Positions 32,152 to 44,731 of a stretch of 64,000 nucleotides of DNA are shown here, piece by piece. The stretch is from Eutypa lata (Eukaryota; Ascomycota; Sordariomycetes; Xylariales; Diatrypaceae): assembly GCA_022661535.1 (NCBI GenBank), contig JAKULF010000003.1, positions 744,001-808,000 on the forward strand, given 5' to 3'. Position 1 is the first letter of the stretch, and every line of letters begins with the position of its first letter. Both the position numbers and the translations under genes were made by a program. Under the pieces are notes generated by a model. The model saw nothing but the letters and a program-made list of their open reading frames with translations, was not told the origin of the DNA and searched no databases.

Positions 32152-33166
32152 ATGGCAGAAAACCTCGGCCCCTTAACAGCCGTGTTCACTCCCCCGAGAG
32201 GGTGCGCTAGCTACCAGACGGAGCTGTACAATGTCGTCGATGCCACGGGGGCTTGGTACGCGCAGGGGCCGATCGATCTTGGGAGCTGCTTCCCGAGCGG
32301 ATACTCATCGGAGCTGACGCAGTACTACTCGCCGGGGGTCTGCCCCAGCGGCTACAAGCCCGCTTGCGTGGGCTACAACCAGGTTGGCTCGTTGACCGAG
32401 ACCATTTACACCTGCTGTCCCGCGAGGTTTTCGTACACGTGCCATTTCTCCGGCCACCCCGGCTGGGGCGGCTGCTACTACGACATCCCGGACACGTCGA
32501 GCACGCTCACCTCGCTATACGGCGTCGAGGCCGGAGTGACGTGGTCGCTGTCTGACGTGACCGATGCCTACGGTGCGATCAACGCCCAGAGTATACAGGT
32601 CAGGTTCCGGCCCATCGATTTCGTGGAGACAACAGCACCTACGCCGTCTCAGACATCTGTACGTAATAACATGCATCCTGGTACGGACCCCGAGAAATTT
32701 CTGCTGATTTTGACGCTTTCCCGGTCCCACCGCTCAGAGTTCTTCCGAGACTGTCGCGCGAACTGCACCGTTACCTCCCGCGACAGACACGGGGGATGCT
32801 GAGACCGCTGGATCACTAGGCCCGGGAGCACTAGCCGGAATCTGTGTTGGCGTCATACTTGGTCTAATCGTAATAGTCGGGGCTGTAATCTTTGCCTTCA
32901 TGCGGAGGAAAAAGTTGGCACGGCCGGTTGCAGAGCTCGGCGTGGCGGACCCGAACAGGCCGGCAACGGTTCACATTGGTTCGCAGCCAGGGGTATATTC
33001 CGTTCCACCGTCTATGGCGGATACTTCCTCTCAAGGAAACTCACAGTACGGCCGCCTCGGAGAACATGGTCAATATATGTATGAACACAGATCAGAGCTT
33101 GCTGGTCAAGCTGATGTGGCGGAATTGGACGCTACTCCACAAGGTCCGCAGATGCGCAAGCGGTGA
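32152..33166 (+). CDS. Cys-rich single-pass membrane protein (Wsc/Mid2-like layout)
   Basis: Exon 1 32152-32658, intron 32659-32737, exon 2 32738-33166; phase 0; 311 aa. Residues 1-165 form a compact Cys-rich domain (GCASYQ, GSCFPSGY, GVCPSGYKPACVGY, YTCCPARFSYTCHF, GWGGCYYD). A Ser/Thr/Pro-rich linker follows (TTAPTPSQTSSSETVARTAP), then one transmembrane helix near residues 205-232 (LAGICVGVILGLIVIVGAVIFAF) and a basic stop-transfer MRRKK. A cytoplasmic tail with Tyr-rich short motifs (SQYGRLGEHGQYMYE) ends in MRKR. The layout recalls fungal surface sensors and adhesins of the Wsc/Mid2 kind. No signal peptide is visible at the chosen Met, so the ectodomain would have to cross the membrane as a reverse-anchored (type III) protein, unless an upstream exon was missed. 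Confidence 0.8.
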
Positions 33167-35661
33167 TATCATCTCCTAAGCTCGTATAAAGGCTTAGGTG
33201 GAAGCCGGTGTTACTATAAAGGAGGTCGAGAGCAAGTGTATGGGGGGGGGAGGTGGTGCATCTGGGCTTCGGGGATCAAGACAGCTAGCTACAACGCTCC
33301 ATCCGAGGACGGGCGGCTGCACCCCTGAGCACCTGGTATCTCGTGTGGCCCATTCACAATAAAGTGCTTTGTTTTGTCTGACATAAGTGTATTATCTAGC
33401 CAGGGTACGGTTGTTATTATTTCCTTTTTCAACCGCACTTTTTCAGTTGCTCAATGATGTAATACCTATCATATTTAACAACTATATAACTGAAAGGAAT
33501 CGGGGGAAACACATTGCTATAACCGAGAAAGCGGATAAATTCTTCATGATACGCCTTAAGTAATCACTTATACCGGATATTCATCTGGATCATCAATAGG
33601 CACAGATTCTGCGTGATTAGGTAATCAGAACCTCCCCCTATTTATGTGTCCCACTTATTTGATCCATACAGAATCTTGATGGTGATATATATATATATAT
33701 TTCACTATTAAACCCTCGGTCACGAACTAATTAACCAGTTCCGTGATCTACAATATTTATTCTCATCCAGCTAGGTAGTTCCCAATCTTCCCAGTCGATC
33801 ACCCTCGAGATGTCATCTCTCATTGCCAAATGGAAGTTCTAGGGCAGACCTAGACGTCCACAGCGAGTTAACTAGCCGGTAGTGTAAATGGAGTAGGACG
33901 GAAAGGCTGATGATAACCTGTGTATCTCTAAGCCATGATCAAGAGCGAGAAGTGGAAGGAAAAAGTGCAAGGCTCTGATGTCTTCTAGTCCAAGTGTTCT
34001 GCATACAAAGGTCGACAAGTTGGCATTATATAGACCGTAGGGTGCCTCAGGCACCTACCTATATGAGTAAGCTATTTGTTGCTAAGTTCGTATCATTGAC
34101 CCCTATTGCAGTAGTATTCCCAAGATATCGCCCTCTGCGAGCATTGCTACCACTCTTACAATACTACAAGGGTAATGCGGGAGTACTTCCGCATTCAGCA
34201 TGACGAACCAACCCAATTCCAGAGCGAACGAATCCGAATCGTCCCTAGCAAGCCCCTCTAGTATCCAAGTCGAGAGCGCGTCCTGTACTAAGCAAGTGTC
34301 CACGACAGAGCTCGTGACGTTCTGCTGGGGGGAAAAGGAAAAAGAAAAGATAACTAACGTGCGATTTGGGGATGTGATATCAGTTACTAGGTACCTATCT
34401 GTTATCTATCTGATGGCGGCGCACCCGTACTGTTGAGCAGTCCCAGATATGACCAGAGGTACCGAGCACGCGAGCGCGAAGGAGTTCATGTGGGCGGATA
34501 ATGGCATCAGCGATAGTGTGTGCCTCTGAGCTGGTTCCCCTAGAGAGCGGAGATCGATGTCCAGCCAGCTACCCGGCAATATGAATGAGTATTACCGGTA
34601 CAAATTGATCGACTGCACGTGGGTGTCGATAGGCCAGCCAAGCCTCCACACAAGGCACTGAACGAGTTGCAATGGGGAGAAAAGAGAAATGCATGTTCGT
34701 ATTTAAACTCATTTGTTATATGTAGTGGGATGGCACGCAGCTTATTGCCTGCACAGATTCCTCGTTTGGAGGAGACGGGTGGTCTCGTCGGATTTCCATG
34801 GTAGGTCCGAACAGAGTCACATCTGCATCTAGTTACATGTAGTCAGCTCTTGCAGGGGCTTATTAAAGTCTAGTCTATTGCAGTCGCAGAGGCGGTGTCC
34901 GTTTCTACAGTCTATTCAGGCGGTCATCGATGAATGAAGGGTCAAAAAGCTCGCTCGCTCAGTAAATGTCTGGTGAGTCTGTAGCGATATCTTGCCTCGT
35001 GGCTGAAGCTAGCATCCCATCAAGAGTAAGGATTCGAGGGCTATTATCAGTCAGTGAGTGACTTAAGTCCACATGATATCGTTGTGCTGGATTAAAGTGA
35101 TAATGTATAATATAGAGAAGCAACTCACCATCTCACCACTCATTGGGGAATACCATCAACTTCTACATCACGAGAATATCGTATTGAAAGACTTTTTTTA
35201 CATTAGATACCAAACTCTGTTGGCTTGTTATGGTTATGTTTTGATGGCTCCGATCACGAAAAGGAGCCAAAGCGAGGAATATCTCCTTTTCCTCTGAGCA
35301 GCTCTAGGTATCAAGCTAGCCACCCTACATGTAAGCGATGTAAAAGGCAAATCAAGATCAAGGTATCATCATGAAGGGAGAAAAAAGAAGATATAAGCCA
35401 TCCTCAGCCGAACCCATCGGCAAAACTCACTTCCTGTACAGCTCTGAACCATGTGTATGATTCCCATCCCCCCAGACCTTTTACTCCGCCTTTTATTTCC
35501 ATTTAACGCCGTTTAGCATGCTCAAATGCAAATTGCTGTCAAGTCAGATATGTGTGATATCCACCTTTATAGGTTCCCATTTCTTCTCCTCAGTCACTGA
35601 TATTCGTGGAACTTGGTATAGAAGTGCCAAGACCATGTGACACCGGCACCGCGATATATCT
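33167..35661. other. long intergenic stretch
   Basis: About 2.5 kb between the Cys-rich protein (+) and SCC2 (-), which converge here. Small features: a G run near 33242-33250 in the probable 3' UTR, an AT dinucleotide run at 33687-33700. Short ORFs (for example 34200-34436) show no motif. No gene supported. Confidence 0.45.
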
Positions 35662-38600
35662 TCATGCCCAATCGCCATTACCAGTCATCTCCACTTCTAC
35701 TATTTCCATGCTCTGCTGTTTTCGAGGTCGACCCCGGGGTCTCGGTTTGGAATTGGATCGCGCACGCTTCTTCCTACCCCCAGGCATATTCGCTGCCTTT
35801 CTCTTGCGACCGCGTGCATCATGAGCAGCTTCGTCATCCTCTTCGGCATCTGGCGTTTGTGGATCAACATCCGCATCTAGTTCGTCTTCATCATCAATTT
35901 TGACCTCATTGTCGACGTTGAGTAGCTCAACGACAGCTCTGCATTGCTCCTTCATGAGATCCTGAGAGTCTAACCCATGCATGATCTTGTCGACGTCATC
36001 CCAGAACTTGTCTCCAGTAATACCTTGAATCTTCACAGGCGCTTTGGTTAGATCCTTGGCAACAGCTTTATTTTTGGCCTCGCGTCGGTTGGAACTAAGG
36101 CCATATAGACGACGAAGATACGTACGCGCTTCCCAAAGAGCAAGTAGAATCATCGCCCCCGCTGTCAGTTGGCGAAAGCGTCGATTGTCAACAGGTGGCT
36201 CCACGGTGGCTGCAGGCTGTATTTCTCCTTCGGCCGGTTGCTGTGAAGCTGAAATGGGATCCATCCGCACCTGAAAGACCTCCGACTCGATGGCCTGTGC
36301 GATTCCGGAGCCTGTGTTGGTGACGATCTTCTCCATGGCGGCGACTATGGATGAAACGTCGCCAATTGTAACGAACTCGAAGAACGCAATATTTTCAATG
36401 ATAAAGCGTGAAAACTCTACGTGAGGGGGTATTGTCTGGTCTACATCCAGTTTGGTGACGTCGAAGTCTACTGAGCTGACAAACTTCTCTAGGAAGCGAG
36501 TGCGATTTTTAGCCTTGCTGATCTTGAGCACTTCGACCAAGAGATGCAGCTTTGCGGTAAAAGGGTCTTCTGTTGCACCTCGCACGTCTTTAATGACATC
36601 TCGCTGATACTGGAAAGCTGATTGCACAGCTTTGACATACTCCCTCTCTAGTACCGTCTCATACTTCTCATGGAGTACTCTGTGTTCGTGGTACGCGAGC
36701 TCACTGATCTTAGAGATAGGGCAGGTCTCTAACGTAATCAAGGTGACACCTGTCTCCTTCGGGTGCACCAAGCCTTGGCGGTTGATGGTCCCAAGTACTT
36801 CCATAGCCAAAAAAGCATGTTCATCGTTGGTAGCAAGAGCAATACGAGTCACTTCCTTAAGGAATCTTTGAGTAGTAGCGCTAGCTACATCATCGAAACT
36901 AGTGCTCCCCATGACTTTGAGGTCTCTCTTCACTGGCTCTTTAGCTGCCGTGGCAGAGGTTGCCGCTTGCTCGGAGCGCTTTTCTTCCATGAGGAGGAAC
37001 TCTTTTAAGGACCGAAGAATCATCGCCTCCAATACGGGATTTCGCTCATCAAATACTTGCTGAAAAGTCGTGTAGATATTGGCAGAAACGAAATTCCTGG
37101 GGTTAGACTGGCAGATAAGACCAACAGCGTCGAGTGCTGGCTTCCTAACACCTTCTGGCTGAGACGGGCTTGCGAAAGGGATGATAACATCGACCATCAA
37201 TTTAGACACTGGCCCACCTTGCCACTTTGGGCAAGGGGTTTTGAAAAGCTCTGCATGACTATCCAAATCACAATGCTTACCAGCCATACCGACGATTAAT
37301 GAGTACCGATCAAACTGTCTAATCCTGGTCTGGTCGAGCGGGCCCTTGACTGCCATTGCTTTGATTTTCTGGATGGCAGCAAGACTTGAACAGACGAGAC
37401 GCGCAAGGTGTTCGGTCGTCTGGAGCAATCCGCTTATGATCCATAGACAAGCGACTACATCATCGAGCAGTGTCCTTGCAACCTTTGAGACCGCAGGCAG
37501 GAGTTCTCTTCTGACCTCTTGAAGGAAATGGGTGTGCACACTGGACACTTGAGGCAGCACGCGGCGATATATGACCACAACGGCCCTTGACACCGACATT
37601 TCCACACTTGTGCTCACACTAGCAATGTGAGGCTGCAACAACCGGATTTGCTCAAAAGTAAACAGTTTGGGATCGGCTTTGGCAAAGATCATAAGAACTT
37701 GCAAGGCATCCTTGCCAGACGGAACTGCAGGGTCGCCTGATTCGATATTGTTTACTAGGTCGAACATACTCGCCACGAGTCTCGTACAGACCTTGACATT
37801 CGCATCGGAAAACTTGGATTCCGGTGAAAGGATGGTCTGGAAGACTTTGTCTAGAATGAGGGCTGTATTTCCTTGTTTGACGGTTTGGACGATTAAGGCA
37901 ACGTGATCGGTGAGTGACTGCTTGAAAGCCGTCGAATCGTCTTCTTTATAGAATGGGGAGATCCAGACCTCTTCAATCATCTGCCGAGCGAGTTCGCGAA
38001 CGCCCTCATCCGGATCCTGCATACGATGTAGTAGCGCATTTGCAATGACACTTCGCACGTCCTTGCTCTGGTTGCCGAGATAGATATCTCTAGCAAGCTT
38101 CATTGCTCTCTTCCTCACTCCGATTCCAGAGTCGATGAACCGCTCAATGACGGTCTGGGTCATTGCTTGTTCAAGGCGAGGTCGCATGCTGATGCATTTT
38201 CCAATAAGTCCCAGTGCCGAGTCACGTACTTGTGGGGAGGTGTCACTCGAACACTGGAGAATTAATCGAATGACGTTGCTATCACCATCAAGGATGGTGG
38301 GATCTGTTTCGAGTACTTGGTTGATGCTCTTCAGACTCCTGCTCCGCACCGTAGCCTGATCTGTAGTCATAGAGCCCATAAGGATGTTTAAAATATGGTT
38401 GAAGGATGAGCAGAAGCCTGATCTGAGGAGGATAATCGCATGCGAGAGCTTGGCATGAGTACTGGTGACGGACTTGAAACTGTATTCTCTAGAGAGCCAT
38501 TTCGAGTCATCTATCATATTGCGCAAGCGGTAAGCCGTCTTTCCATACTCCGAGTCCCGTTCATATCCACCTTCTTCGCCGGTCCTGTAGCCGCCAACAA

Positions 38601-41600
38601 CCTGAGAAGCCCAGTCTGTGACTAAGTAAGAGATGGCACTGTTTAAATTTGTATCCACGGCAATGCGATCCTGGAGAAACTCCAAGCTAATGCGATACGG
38701 ACCAAACCAGTTCAGTGCCTTATCTGGCGAGGATCTACCCTCGAGAATAGTTAACGAGAGATCGGCAAGCCATCTGCCTAGCTCGTCGGAATCACTGCCT
38801 TCAAAGCTACCTGCGGTTTTGCGAACATGGGACCGTAGTCTTGAGATAGCAGCAGCCATAATTCCGAGGAGTTCGAGAGCCATATTCCTTGCTGGTGCAG
38901 AATTCTTCTCGCCATCCGTGCGCTGCAGCATCATGTACATTAAGATACGAAGGAGGAGCTCGGCCGCAGGCCAATCCGGGGAGTCAAGACAGGCTGTGAA
39001 GTCCTCGACGAACATATCTAGAAGGTTCCGGTAAGGTGTTTCTCCATTCTTTGTAGCATTAAGGGCACGTTCTACCATGAATCCGACCACATAGGTAGCA
39101 TTGCGAGTAGCTGTATCCATTAGCGGCTTTGACAGTTCGTCGAGCTCTTCCAGTGCTGTTAGATGCTCGGAAGCAGCGTAGTCTTCTGTCTTAACTTGAT
39201 AGATGGGCCCTAGATTTTTTGAACCGCTCGCTTGATGCATCTCGTCATCGGCACCATCTTCAGTGAGTGATTGCATCATCTTGCTGCGGCGTTTTTCCGT
39301 GCCACCATGGGCTTCACCAGCGCTGGCTTGAACTAGACGCATGAGCAGAGCCGAAACTGGCTGGATACTACCCCCCTCGGAAAGCTTAAACTGCCTGGCT
39401 TTTTGCTTGCCTACAGGCAAGTCTCCCAAAGATGTTAAGATTCCATTGAATATACCTTGCCTTAATGATGGGTTCATTAAGAAAACTTGCGTCAGCATGT
39501 TCATGGCAACTGACCGGAGTCCGTCAAATTTCTGTACGCCGATCACAGAGTCTTTTTCTGTATACGCGTTCTCAACAAAGATCAGTTTGGACGATGCGAA
39601 CTCTAAGGTGTTGACGACGACTTCAGACACGTCAATACTAACGATCAAGTCGCACATCAGAGCAAACAGCCGCTGACTAGCAGTGAATAATGTACTGATA
39701 ACCTTCTTGTATGCGGATAGGTGTCGGAATACGCTAGCTGTGTCTCCAGAACTTCGCAATTCTGCCAAAGGGATAATGACACCATCCATGACATTCCTAA
39801 AGAGGTTCAATGCTAGCTGAATGAGATCTTCCGAATATAGTTGTTTCTCTTCTCGCCCACCGCACATGATGCGTAGCGAAGTCCGAGCAGCCTTCAATCC
39901 TGCTTCGACATCAGGCAGCCGTTGTACCCATAAGCCTACCTCAGTCTCGCCCCATGTCTTGTAGATCTGAAAATCGAGGGAGGTAGCCTGCTTCAACGCG
40001 CCTTCACTCAGATTTTGAATGCGAAGTAAATCATCGACGGGTGCTTGACGGAAGCATCCCAGCTCTATAGCACGCTTGATGAGACGATGGGCATTATCGT
40101 GAGCTGTTATGGTCATGGTAGGTTCATCTTCCGATGTTAGGAAAATCAAGGGAGAGGAACCGGCTCCCTGCGCCGAGATTTGGTCTTCACTCATAAAGAT
40201 ATCCTGCAAGTATTTGCGTAAATTGGCAAAGGCAAGATTAGCCAGCTCGCGTTGGTTAAGATCCGTACTCAAAGGATCTTCATTCCCATCATGTTCAGTT
40301 CGTTTCCTCTTTATAGATAGGTGAGGCGGCAGGTCTGGTGAATCCGGTACGACAGCAAACTCTTCCTTGTTGAAACTTGCTGCAGGCAATTCGATGCGGA
40401 TACTCGCTCGATTATTTGCCTGGCCCGGCGAAGTCTTCTCGGGCTCCATCTGAGTTGCGACTGGATCCACCTGTGTGTACTGGGGAGTTGCAACTGCTTC
40501 CTGCTTTTGCGCTACTACTGATACTGGTAGCGGTGCCGGTGCCGGTGCCGGTGGCGATGTTTGTGCCAGTGCTTGTGCCGGTGCTCGTGCCGGTGTTCGT
40601 ACCGGTGCTGCCGCTGCTGGTGGTTGGGACACTTTGGGAACTGCTTGGCTTGTTGGCGGGCTTCGGGATTTGGATTTGGATTTGGATGCCGGCGTTGGTG
40701 TTGGTATTGGTGTGGATGTCGGCTGCGTCAATTTGGGGGAATGAGTCGATGCCTCAGCTGCTGGTTGAAGTGGTATTTGAGACAATATTGAGGGAGTCGT
40801 CTCTGGTTTGACCATCAAGTCTGCCAACGATACCGTTTGGGGCTGATCCTGATTTACAAGACCAGGATAAGCAGGCCGCATCTGACCTGTTGGGGACTCG
40901 AGCTTTGGCGTCGCGTACAATGAAGTGGCATGTAGCTCTTTCTGGGTTGGCAGATGTATTTCGATGCGAGACTTGTTTTGTGCAACAGCCTGGGAGTTTG
41001 CAGAGGCTGGATTGTGTTTAACGACCTTGTGTGGCTCCTGTCTAGCACGCGCTTTGGGCGACTTCTTGGTGACTTTCGGAGTCATGGCTTGGGTGCTCGG
41101 CGCAAAAGCTCTTGGTGTTTCGGGTGAAGAATATCGAAATGCAACGGATGTATTCTCGTATACCATCCTAGTGAAAGGAGACAAGTCGTCGATCGAACTC
41201 GTAGTCGAGGGATCGTTCGGAGAAGCCACCTTCGGGGAGGCTTTGAATTGGCTAACAGGTATTCGTTAGTCAAGCTAGATAATCCAAGAACCATGAGCCA
41301 TGGAAGCAGAGCTTACAATTTTGTGATTTTATCAGCCTTCAACAAGTTCTGCACAAACTCAAGACTTCCTTCAAGACGTCTAGACTGGTTGGGATTTCCA
41401 GCCTCTCTATTCAGAGCATCCAGATCATCTCTCGAGACGAGATCGGCAACAGATGGGGCAAGAGGACCTGACCCGATCGTTGGGTTCGTGATAATGTCTA
41501 TGATTGGATTTCAAGATCAGCTGCAAGTTGCGTGGGCGTAGGCGTGAGCGGCATAGTGGAGGATGGAGGGTGGAGGAAACGCGTAGTGAAAAAGTGAGGG

Positions 41601-42019
41601 AGGGTTTTTGAGTATTTCAGGTATTTTAGAAATTTCATTCTAGGTAGCGCATCTTATCCGAGGAAAGCGCGCAAGTTGCGGTTTCAAGAAACGGCAGGAA
41701 CAGAATGTCGGGAAGTAGGAGTAGATGGGCAGGCGCAGGTAAATGTAGGTAGGTAGTTCTTACCAGATTCGAAAGGAAAGACCGAGGTAAAGGGAGTGTA
41801 GGGCAGCGCCTCGTCCAGCGTAAAGGCTCTCTGAGAATATTGTTTTTGCGATTTGCGATTAAAATTATGCTGTTGCTGTTGCTGTTGCTGTTGTAGTTGC
41901 TGTCGTTGATATTGGTCTTCCGGTGCTAGTTGTTGCCCGCGATACGGCGAAACACCGTTGTGGTATATACCATTACCACCACCATCACCAACACCACCAC
42001 CAGACTGAGAGTGCGCCAT
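35662..42019 (-). CDS. SCC2: SCC2/NIPBL-type cohesin loader
   Basis: Large HEAT-repeat protein that with Scc4 loads cohesin onto chromosomes (yeast Scc2, fission yeast Mis4, animal NIPBL). Three exons: 42019-41764, 41497-41317, 41251-35662; introns 266 and 65 nt; 2008 aa. Exon 1 has a Gln run (CAA/CAG repeats) and FTLDEALPYTPFTSVFPFES, the start motif of fungal homologues, and the join to DIITNPTIGSGPL fits. Residues about 200-410 are low-complexity Pro/Ala/Ser/Thr with Ala-Pro repeats. The long C-terminal half shows the HEAT modules: SRSLKSINQVLETDPTILDG, DSALGLIGKCISMRPRLEQA, IGVRKRAMKLARDIYL, GVRELARQMIEEVWISPFY, and NFVSANIYTTFQQVFDERNP near the end. The very C-terminus is acidic then basic (RKRKAANMPGGRKKRARS), ending in a G-R-P-R AT-hook-like motif. 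Single-copy essential gene; intact. Confidence 0.93.
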
Positions 42020-42716
42020 GATGACTCGTGTCGTTGTCTTTCGTTCTTCCTCGTTCTCGATGTCGGCCCCAGAAAGAGAAAAACAAGCTACTTTCGTATA
42101 TTGTAATCACGAAATCTCATTGTGTCCTCACTCCTCCGAACCGAATGGACCTGTAGTGATGCGGCCGCCGCGTCTCGTGCGCCATGTGTAACTTGATTGC
42201 TATGTAGGTAGGTAGAGTGAAGTCGAATTTCACACGGGTCATGGAGGCAGCAATAGCCTAACCTAATGTTACATGTAGGATGCGGCTATCAATGGAGTTA
42301 CTACGTACAATTAGATTCCCTATCTTATCTTACCTATATGTACTTAGCTTAATAAGGGATACATAACGTACCTGCGCACCTGAGTCCCGAGACGATTGAT
42401 CATCGAAATTAGCTTCTGTTATAAAAGTGGATCTTCCAACTTTGGAGGTCAGAGGTGAGAATGAACATTTATCGTTAGTCTACCTACCTCGTAGTACATG
42501 ACTATTTCTGATAACTAGGTATCTATGCATTTAATCATATTACCCATATTACAAGATTTACGTCCAAAGTAAAAATTTGGAGAAACAAATCATGTAAGAT
42601 AAAGATAGATCTGAACTTCATCATTGTCTTCCTTGACAGAGCTGTGCTGTGCCACTCTTTTGGTTGAAGAAGGGGAGGAAACCCTAATATACGATAGAAT
42701 CTGAACTCTGTTTAAA
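42020..42716. other. divergent promoter region of SCC2 and RPA12
   Basis: About 700 bases between two housekeeping genes read away from each other. Contains GGTAGGTAG-type short repeats on both sides (42204-42213 and 42480-42490). No gene seen. Confidence 0.5.
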
Positions 42717-43228
42717 ATGGCGGCAATTGGATCACTGATCTTCTGCACCGATTGTGGCAATCTCCTCCCGGTATCCAAAGGCAATGTCAAGAACATCTTA
42801 AACTGCGAATGCTGTGGTGCAGAGAACAGAGGTTTGTTTGTCCTATCCTTGTTCAATTATTAGGCAATCGGTTGGTTACTCACAGTTTTTTGTTTGTCCT
42901 TCTAGATACCGCTTCCAAGGTCGTTGTCACCCAGAGCAAGCCTTCAGATTTCCCTTCCCTGCTACGACAGAAACTCTCCATCGTCAAGACCATCGAGCGC
43001 CACAAGATACAAACAGAGGCACTAGCCAACGAGACATGCGAAAAATGTGGTCGTACTGAGGTCAGGTTCTCAGCTGTGCAGCTGCGAGGCGCAGATGAAG
43101 GCAGCACTATATTCTATACCTGCGAATGCGGTAACAAGTATGTTGACCATCCAAGAATCGCCTCACTACAGTTGAGGTTAGGCCACTGACATGAACGTTA
43201 TCTACATAGGTGGAACACGAACAACTAA
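42717..43228 (+). CDS. RPA12: RNA polymerase I subunit RPA12 (A12.2)
   Basis: Small zinc-ribbon subunit of RNA polymerase I, needed for RNA cleavage and proofreading and for termination. Exon 1 42717-42831, intron 42832-42905, exon 2 42906-43137, intron 43138-43209, exon 3 43210-43228 (19 nt); 121 aa. N-terminal zinc ribbon: FCTDCGNLLP with C-E-C-C further on. C-terminal TFIIS-like ribbon: CEKCGRTEV, then GADEGSTIFYTCECGNKW ending in NTNN. The Asp-Glu pair in the loop, which reaches the active site, is present. Length matches yeast (125 aa). The last exon adds only WNTNN, and without it the frame would run on into intron sequence. Convergent with LIA1, 154 bases apart. Confidence 0.95.
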
Positions 43229-43382
43229 AGAGATCTTCCCGAAATCATTTAGCTACACAAAGCTTCCCATTCACCGAATTGCCAAAGGAAGGCACTCTTT
43301 TGAAGGGCTACCTAGTAAGAAGAAGAGATAGACCATGCTTTTTAGGGTATTTTACAATCAACCTCCAACGCCTCCGAAATTA

Positions 43383-44434
43383 CTATGTTGCCGCTTTAGG
43401 CGCCTCGGGGATCAGTGCATATTCGGTTTGGTTTGACTGTTCAAAGTCGGCCATATCCAGAGCAACGATGACGCTTTCGCGAACCACCTTCTCCTTATCA
43501 TGGAGAAACTTCTTGAGGGTATCCTCCACCCCTTCCTCCTCACCTAGACTACCAAGCGCTTCTGCGGCTTCATGTCGGACCATACTCGCCTCCTCGAGGT
43601 TACTCAGCGACGCTGTAAGAGCGGGGATGGAGGCCGGGTGGGAGAGTTGGCCGAAAACGAAGGCAATCTCGTGGCGAAAGAGCGCAGATGAATCCGCGAA
43701 GCCCTTGGCGAGAGCATGGACGGCAGGTATTGCTGTTGGTAGATCTGGTGGTGACGCAAGGTCGCGCAGCGCAAACATAGCGCGATATCTGAGAAAGAGC
43801 GGCGCATTTGTGTCCATCAAGGTCTTTTCGAGCTCGTCTACCGTTTGATGGGTTTCGGGCATGGGGGGCGCCGGGTCTATAGAGGCGAAATCGCTGCGTC
43901 CTGTTAGTTTCGCGGCTTCGTAATAGATGGATCTTGCAAAATGAAAGTGGCTTGGCTTTACCTCTGACGTAGTTTTTCGTTTATTCTTTGCTCTGAATTC
44001 TCCCACTCTATCCTGGCAATGGCAATCTCACACGTCTCCTTAATGACCACCTGTTCATCCGAGCGGTCTCTAAACTCACGCAGTATATCTAAATTATCGG
44101 CTTTACCTAGGGCTCCTAGCGCCTCAGCCGCTTCGTGCCGGCACATCGGATCTTCTTGTAAATCAGCCAGGACTGTTCTAAGGGGCGCAATCGCAGCATC
44201 GTTAGCCGTCTGGCCTAGGCAATAGGCCAGCTCGTGTTTCAGGAGGGCGGAGGGCGAGGCGAAACCTGCGGCGATGGCGTCGATAGCAGCGAGGGCCTCG
44301 TCCCCGGTCTCGTGGCATGCAAGGTGCTTGAGAGAGAAGAGAGCGCGGAAGCGGATAGGCAGCGGGGTAGTTTCGGAACAGAGCGACTCGCGAAGGCTGG
44401 CGATGGTTGCCGTGGTATCTTTAGTCGATGCCAT
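43383..44434 (-). CDS. LIA1: deoxyhypusine hydroxylase
   Basis: HEAT-repeat di-iron mono-oxygenase that completes hypusine synthesis on eIF5A. Exon 1 44434-43962, intron 43961-43894 (68 nt), exon 2 43893-43383; 327 aa, the usual length. All four iron-ligating His-Glu motifs are present in two symmetric halves: [11 protein letters not shown] and [13 protein letters not shown] (residues about 65-115), [12 protein letters not shown] and [15 protein letters not shown] (about 225-275). The join [14 protein letters not shown] agrees with fungal orthologues, which have this linker between the halves. Cytosolic; partner is eIF5A with deoxyhypusine. Shares a short (about 300 bp) upstream region with the DUF3632 gene on the other strand. 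Confidence 0.95.
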
Positions 44435-44731
44435 TATGCAACGGCAGATAATGAAATAAAAATAGTGAATATAGTTCCTTAAAAAGGGAATAGATTCACG
44501 CCTGATCCTCTCTATAAGAACTTGAAGTACAAGCTAGGTCTTCTACAGTACCTAGGTAGGGTGGCATGAGTGCGATTCACTATCCGAAAAAAAATATTTG
44601 GGGAGGGGCACCGGACTTATCAATAGATCGATCGATAAGATGACATCTCACCCCACTATGTCCCACCATCTAACTTTAACTTACATACATACATTAAATA
44701 TGTAGCTCTCGTTTTATGTATGTAGTACACT

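Noticed and set aside
34200..34436. 78-codon plus-strand ORF with ATG
   Set aside because: Ser/Thr/Glu-rich with no motif, no splice partner and no neighbour context; could be chance.
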